Made by a program: the position numbers and the translations under genes
Notes under the pieces: generated by a model
Database searches by the model: none
Seen by the model: only the letters and a program-made list of their open reading frames with translations
Told to the model about the DNA's origin: nothing
From: Candidatus Aminicenantota bacterium
Lineage (GTDB): Bacteria; Acidobacteriota; Aminicenantia; UBA2199
DNA: 7,303 nucleotides
Reading direction: 5' to 3'
Assembly: GCA_020355945.1 (NCBI GenBank)
Contig: CP070627.1
Coordinates: 5,382,289 to 5,389,591, forward strand
Part shown: positions 3,438-7,303 of the stretch, piece after piece
Position numbering within the stretch: position 1 is the stretch's first letter
Layout of the letters: every line of letters begins with the position of its first letter

Positions 3438-6400
3438 TTATGATTTAGGGAATGTAACGGTAAACGCCGCCCCTTTTCTTCGATCGAGATGCATGTCACC
3501 TTTTAATTGGGCGGTCAAGTTTCTTACGATGGTCATTCCCAATGTGCTGGTGCTCCTTATATCCAGGTCTTTGGGGAAACCCACGCCGTTATCACTGACA
3601 ATAAGCGTATAACGATTGTCTTTTTCAAAAAGCCGGACTTTGATTTCTCCCGACTGCCTTTCGGGAAAAGCGTATTTAAAGGCATTTGACAGGAGCTCGT
3701 TAACAATCAATGCACAGGGGATGGCTTTCTCTATATCCATGAAGATATTTTTCGCATCCGGTTTGATTGTTATCCCGGGGCTTTTATTGGCATACCAGTC
3801 ATGCCAATTGGAGGATATCTCCCGGAGATACCGGTCAAACGGGATACTGACAAAGGATTCGGTTTCGTATAACAGCTTATGGATTTCTGCCATGGATTTA
3901 ATGCGGTTGATGCTGTCATTTAATACGTTTATCAATTGTTCATCATCTATCTTGAAAGCTTGTAGGCTGAGCAGGCTGCAAGCAATTTGCAAATTATTCT
4001 TTACCCGGTGGTGGATTTCTTTTAACAAAATCTCCTTTTCCCGGAGTGCGCTTTTGAGTCGTTCTTCCGCCCGTCTGCGTTGGGTGATGTCTTCTGCTGA
4101 ACTGAGTGTGCCGATAATCTTCCCGTTTTTGTTTCTCAGCACTGTATTATGCCAGGCCACCAGGCGTTCTTCGCCTGTTTTTGTCAAGACCAGGTTCTCA
4201 AAATACTCGACAGGCTTGATTTCTCCGGCCATCAATCGTTTAAAAACTGCCAGGACTCGTTCCCTGTCCGGTCCCGGGATAAAGGTATCAAACCAATTTT
4301 TCCCAATGATTTCCGCTGCGGCATATCCAAGTACTTCACAGCCTTTTTTATTGATGCGCTGTACTTGCCCCTGCCTGTCCAATATCACCATGATGACCAC
4401 GGCTATGTCAAAAATTATTTCGGCTCTATCCTTTTCGCTGCGCAATTGCTCGGTACGTTGGTCAACCTTTGCTTCCAGGGTTTGGTACAGCCTGGCATTT
4501 TCAATGGAGACAGCGGCTTGTGCCGATAAGATGTTGATCACCTCAAGTCTGTCAGCGGTGAAGGCGCCCGGGGTTAAATTGTTTTCAAGATAAATAATGC
4601 CTGTCAATTTACCCTGGTGAATAATCGGGGCGCACAGCACCGACTGCGGCTTGTTCTTGACAATATAAGCATCGGTGGTAAAATCACCTTCAGAGCTGGC
4701 ATTATTCAAGACAAGTTTTTCCCGGGTCCTGGCAACATAGCGGATGAGTGAAGCCGGCTGCCCGGGGGTGCTTGCCTCCTCCAGCGGGATGGAGGGCAAC
4801 CGAAGAATATCACTTTCAGCCGAATACTCTAACTCGATGAAAAGGTGATTTTCATGCTCTAATGCCAATAGGCCTTTTTGCGCTCCGGCATTCTCTACAA
4901 TGATATGCATCATTTTTTTCAGCAGGTGGGACAGCACAATTTCCGCCGAAAGGTGCCGGGTGGCTTTTATGAGGGAAGAGACATCAAGCTGTCGGGCAAT
5001 TTCTGCGCTGCTGTCGGGAGAAAGGGCCAGCAGTTGGGGATATTTTTCTTCCAGGTCTTCCAGTTTGCGCCTGGCGCCCCACAACCGGTAACCGTAATAG
5101 GCCCGGTTCATATAAACCCGGGCAAAATCCGTTTTTCCCTTTTCAAGCCAGAACCTGGCTGCCAGTTCATTGGCCAGGGCTTCATCCTGGCGGAATTCAT
5201 TTTTGCTGGCGGATTCAATGGCTTGATCGTACCAATCAACTGCCTGCCAATTTTTTCCTTCAATTCGCGCCAATTCCGCTTCCACCAGCAGATATTTATG
5301 CAAGAAATTTTCCGAGCAGTTGTCCGCCCACTTTTTCATCTGTTTTTGATTGTGGTCTAACCGGTCCCGGTACTCTTTCTTTTTATCGCCCGGTGCTCCC
5401 GGGTAAAGCCCGGCCAGGATAAGGGAATAGTAAAAATTGTGTTGGGCCGACACAAACCGGTTGATAATATAGGGGAGCAGTTCCCCGGCCTTTAAGATAT
5501 ATTCAAGAGCCCCGGGAAGATGTTGATAGAGATAAAGAACCTGGGATTTAAAAGTATAATAATCACAAAGACTGGCAAAGGTTCGATGCTGGCGGCCTCT
5601 CTCAATATGCTGTTTATCAGTGGTTGTGCCGGTGTCAAAGGAAAACTTTTCCACGGTTTGACCGCGTAAATTCCCTATTACCATTTGTAATCCGATATTA
5701 CCATGTACCTGGATCAGGTTGTTTGTTTTTTGTAAAAAATCAAGATAATTTTCATTTTTTTTCCAGGTATATTCCAGGTTTTTACCCTGGAAGAAGTCGT
5801 TATATATTATGTATCCGAGGTTGTATCCTGCGTATTCCAATTCACCGGCGTTCAAACCGGCTTGATATCCCTCTTCATTGATGGCTTCGGATTCTTTAAT
5901 ATGTCTTACCCATGGATGCAAATAATTAGCCAGGATCCCGCAGGACTTGCATTTTTGCCCTAAATCGCCAAACTTCTCACTTAATTGAAACGCCAGTTGA
6001 CCAAAGGCAAAACCGGTTTGATAATCCCCGGCAGTCGCCCCGCACAGCACGCCATAAGTGTAATATCCGGCGCATGATGCCGGCACATGACCGTATTCAA
6101 GAGAAAGGCGAGCCTTGAGGGCAGAGACAAAAGCAAACAACTGTTGATCCATATAATATGAGGGCGCATCCATATTCATCAATATGTTCATGGCGATTTT
6201 TTTGCCCGGGTCTGTCATCTCCGGCATATTGATTAACGAGGCAATGTCCTGGTTTCCCAGTTTTTCTTTGACAATGGCAATTTCTTTTTCCGCGGCCGCC
6301 TGCAGCCCTTTGTCCGGCACTTCCATGCCTAAAAGCCGCAGCGCATCTTTTCCCGCCCGGATAGCTGCCGGGTAGCTGCCGGACATGGTGTATAAAACCA

Positions 6401-7303
6401 TGAGTAAATTATAGATTTCAGCTTTTTCCAGCCCGGTTTTCGCCTTTGTCAATATGCGGTCGATGAAATACCGCGATTTCTCGATATTCCCGTTTAAATA
6501 CTCCAGCAGGGCTCTTTCCTGGTGCAAATCAAGCATCAATTCATAATGGTCCTGCCAGGTCTCCTCCCCCAGTAGTTCCATGCCCACCCTGGCATACTCC
6601 AGACCGGCCTGGTAAGCAATCGAGGATTTGGCTTTACGGGCGGCCAGTAAATTCAATTTTGCCAGTTCTATCATTTCATCGGACCGGGTAATGACCTTGA
6701 TCCCGGCATCCAGGTGATTGACCATATCAAACAGTCTCTCATGCCGCTCTCCCGGTGAAAGATGTTCCAGCATTAACCGGCCGATTTTGGCATGGGTTTC
6801 GGCTTTTTGATGTGGGTTTGCCAGTGAATACGCTGCCTGGTGAATCCGATCGTGGCTGAATTGATACTCTGCGTGCCCGGCAAGTGCTTCAAATTCCGCT
6901 TGATCCCGGATACCGGCAAAACTGTACCTTTCATCCGTGGGAAAGATGTATAGTTCCCGTAAGGCTTCCCATAAACGATCCGCGGTTTCCCGAAAGGTTT
7001 TATCGATGGCCAGGGACAGGATTTTCAGCGAGAAACGGATGCCCATGACTGCGGCGATTTTTAAGACATGCCGCGTGCTGGCGGGAAGCTGCTTGAGCCG
7101 GCCCACCATAAACTCCACCACATTGTCGGTCAAACCTGCCTGCTGGATTTTTTCGATCTTCCAGGACCACTCTCCATGTTTACGGTCAAATTCCACCAGG
7201 TGTTGTTGATAGAGGGTCTGTAAAAATTGGTTGAGAAAGAAGGGGTTCCCGCCGGTTTTTTGTAAACATAGATCAGATAACGGCTTTGCTGTTTCTATGC
7301 TAC
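3438..7303 (-). CDS. Giant hybrid sensor histidine kinase: AAA/STAND - TPR - GAF - PAS - HisKA_2 - HATPase (5' end beyond window)
   Basis: The frame is open from the right edge (first full codon 7301) to the stop at 3438, giving 1287 visible residues. The GTG at 7196 is internal, because upstream codons read TGGNPFFLNQFLQTLY, a conserved piece of AAA_16/STAND-type ATPase regions. Numbering from the edge, residues 1-190 are the end of the ATPase and its winged-helix part (TDNVVEFM, FSHDRIHQAAYSL). About 190-760 are TPR-like helices, and 785-940 a GAF domain ending in a coiled coil (ARLYQTLEAKVDQRTEQL). About 960-1075 are PAS/PAC (ending GTLSSAEDITQRRRAEERL), and 1085-1165 HisKA_2 with EIHHRVKNNLQ, phosphoacceptor probably the second His, 1098. 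About 1190-1287 are HATPase_c with N box (Asn1201, Asn1206), DNGVGFP (Asp1237) and TLGMTIVRNL. All kinase motifs look intact. No transmembrane segment is seen, so it is probably cytoplasmic. Family members often begin with a Ser/Thr kinase domain and the P-loop; both would lie outside. It lacks a receiver and is followed by one. Confidence 0.93.
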   Translation of the reverse strand, partial: SIETAKPLSDLCLQKTGGNPFFLNQFLQTLYQQHLVEFDRKHGEWSWKIEKIQQAGLTDNVVEFMVGRLKQLPASTRHVLKIAAVMGIRFSLKILSLAIDKTFRETADRLWEALRELYIFPTDERYSFAGIRDQAEFEALAGHAEYQFSHDRIHQAAYSLANPHQKAETHAKIGRLMLEHLSPGERHERLFDMVNHLDAGIKVITRSDEMIELAKLNLLAARKAKSSIAYQAGLEYARVGMELLGEETWQDHYELMLDLHQERALLEYLNGNIEKSRYFIDRILTKAKTGLEKAEIYNLLMVLYTMSGSYPAAIRAGKDALRLLGMEVPDKGLQAAAEKEIAIVKEKLGNQDIASLINMPEMTDPGKKIAMNILMNMDAPSYYMDQQLFAFVSALKARLSLEYGHVPASCAGYYTYGVLCGATAGDYQTGFAFGQLAFQLSEKFGDLGQKCKSCGILANYLHPWVRHIKESEAINEEGYQAGLNAGELEYAGYNLGYIIYNDFFQGKNLEYTWKKNENYLDFLQKTNNLIQVHGNIGLQMVIGNLRGQTVEKFSFDTGTTTDKQHIERGRQHRTFASLCDYYTFKSQVLYLYQHLPGALEYILKAGELLPYIINRFVSAQHNFYYSLILAGLYPGAPGDKKKEYRDRLDHNQKQMKKWADNCSENFLHKYLLVEAELARIEGKNWQAVDWYDQAIESASKNEFRQDEALANELAARFWLEKGKTDFARVYMNRAYYGYRLWGARRKLEDLEEKYPQLLALSPDSSAEIARQLDVSSLIKATRHLSAEIVLSHLLKKMMHIIVENAGAQKGLLALEHENHLFIELEYSAESDILRLPSIPLEEASTPGQPASLIRYVARTREKLVLNNASSEGDFTTDAYIVKNKPQSVLCAPIIHQGKLTGIIYLENNLTPGAFTADRLEVINILSAQAAVSIENARLYQTLEAKVDQRTEQLRSEKDRAEIIFDIAVVIMVILDRQGQVQRINKKGCEVLGYAAAEIIGKNWFDTFIPGPDRERVLAVFKRLMAGEIKPVEYFENLVLTKTGEERLVAWHNTVLRNKNGKIIGTLSSAEDITQRRRAEERLKSALREKEILLKEIHHRVKNNLQIACSLLSLQAFKIDDEQLINVLNDSINRIKSMAEIHKLLYETESFVSIPFDRYLREISSNWHDWYANKSPGITIKPDAKNIFMDIEKAIPCALIVNELLSNAFKYAFPERQSGEIKVRLFEKDNRYTLIVSDNGVGFPKDLDIRSTSTLGMTIVRNLTAQLKGDMHLDRRKGAAFTVTFPKS

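Noticed and set aside
3616..4593. A 325-codon plus-strand open frame
   Set aside because: It is fully antisense to the kinase PAS, HisKA_2 and HATPase regions, whose motifs are intact; its Ser/Arg-rich composition is typical of a shadow frame.
4878..5360. A 160-codon plus-strand open frame
   Set aside because: It is antisense to the kinase TPR/GAF region and has no recognisable domain or ribosome binding site.

Overview
The window reads as a piece of a Gram-negative-type bacterial genome of moderate GC content with AT-rich intergenic DNA. The long AAA/TPR/GAF/PAS/histidine kinase, the secreted proteins of unrecognised family and the strong AGGAGG ribosome binding sites recall uncultured Acidobacteriota-like lineages such as Candidatus Aminicenantes. 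That placement is from memory of protein style and is tentative.

Layout. (1) Positions 1-332, minus strand: the first 110 codons of a secreted protein of unknown function, running off the left edge. (2) Positions 333-738: a divergent regulatory region with a 20-bp perfect palindrome, two related operator-like palindromes, a near-consensus sigma70 promoter (TTGACA-17-TACAAT) and a tandem 21/22-nt repeat that starts about where transcription should begin. (3) Positions 739-2558, plus strand: a two-gene operon of secreted proteins closed by a strong intrinsic terminator. The first gene encodes a Cys- and Trp-rich protein with a His-Gly...Cys layout like clan CD (caspase/gingipain-like) peptidases and the DUF6345 family. 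The second encodes a protein that resembles the PepSY/FTP-like propeptide regions of secreted peptidases. (4) Positions 2559-2975: no gene, a REP-like hairpin and AT-rich DNA with short dyads. (5) Positions 2976-7303, minus strand: a two-component operon. A very large hybrid sensor kinase (5' end outside the window) is followed by a stand-alone CheY-like response regulator whose terminator overlaps its last codons.

Working together. The kinase and regulator are a cognate pair by adjacency: one transcript, 24 nt apart, with no receiver domain in the visible kinase and no output domain in the regulator. The secreted pair is best explained as a split enzyme/pro-domain system, a putative cysteine peptidase-like protein with a partner that could inhibit, fold or anchor it. 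This is inference. The most notable features are this uncharacterised pair and the complementarity between its 5' and 3' untranslated regions (12 bp perfect plus 6 bp more), which could allow long-range mRNA pairing or mark the ends of a transferred cassette.
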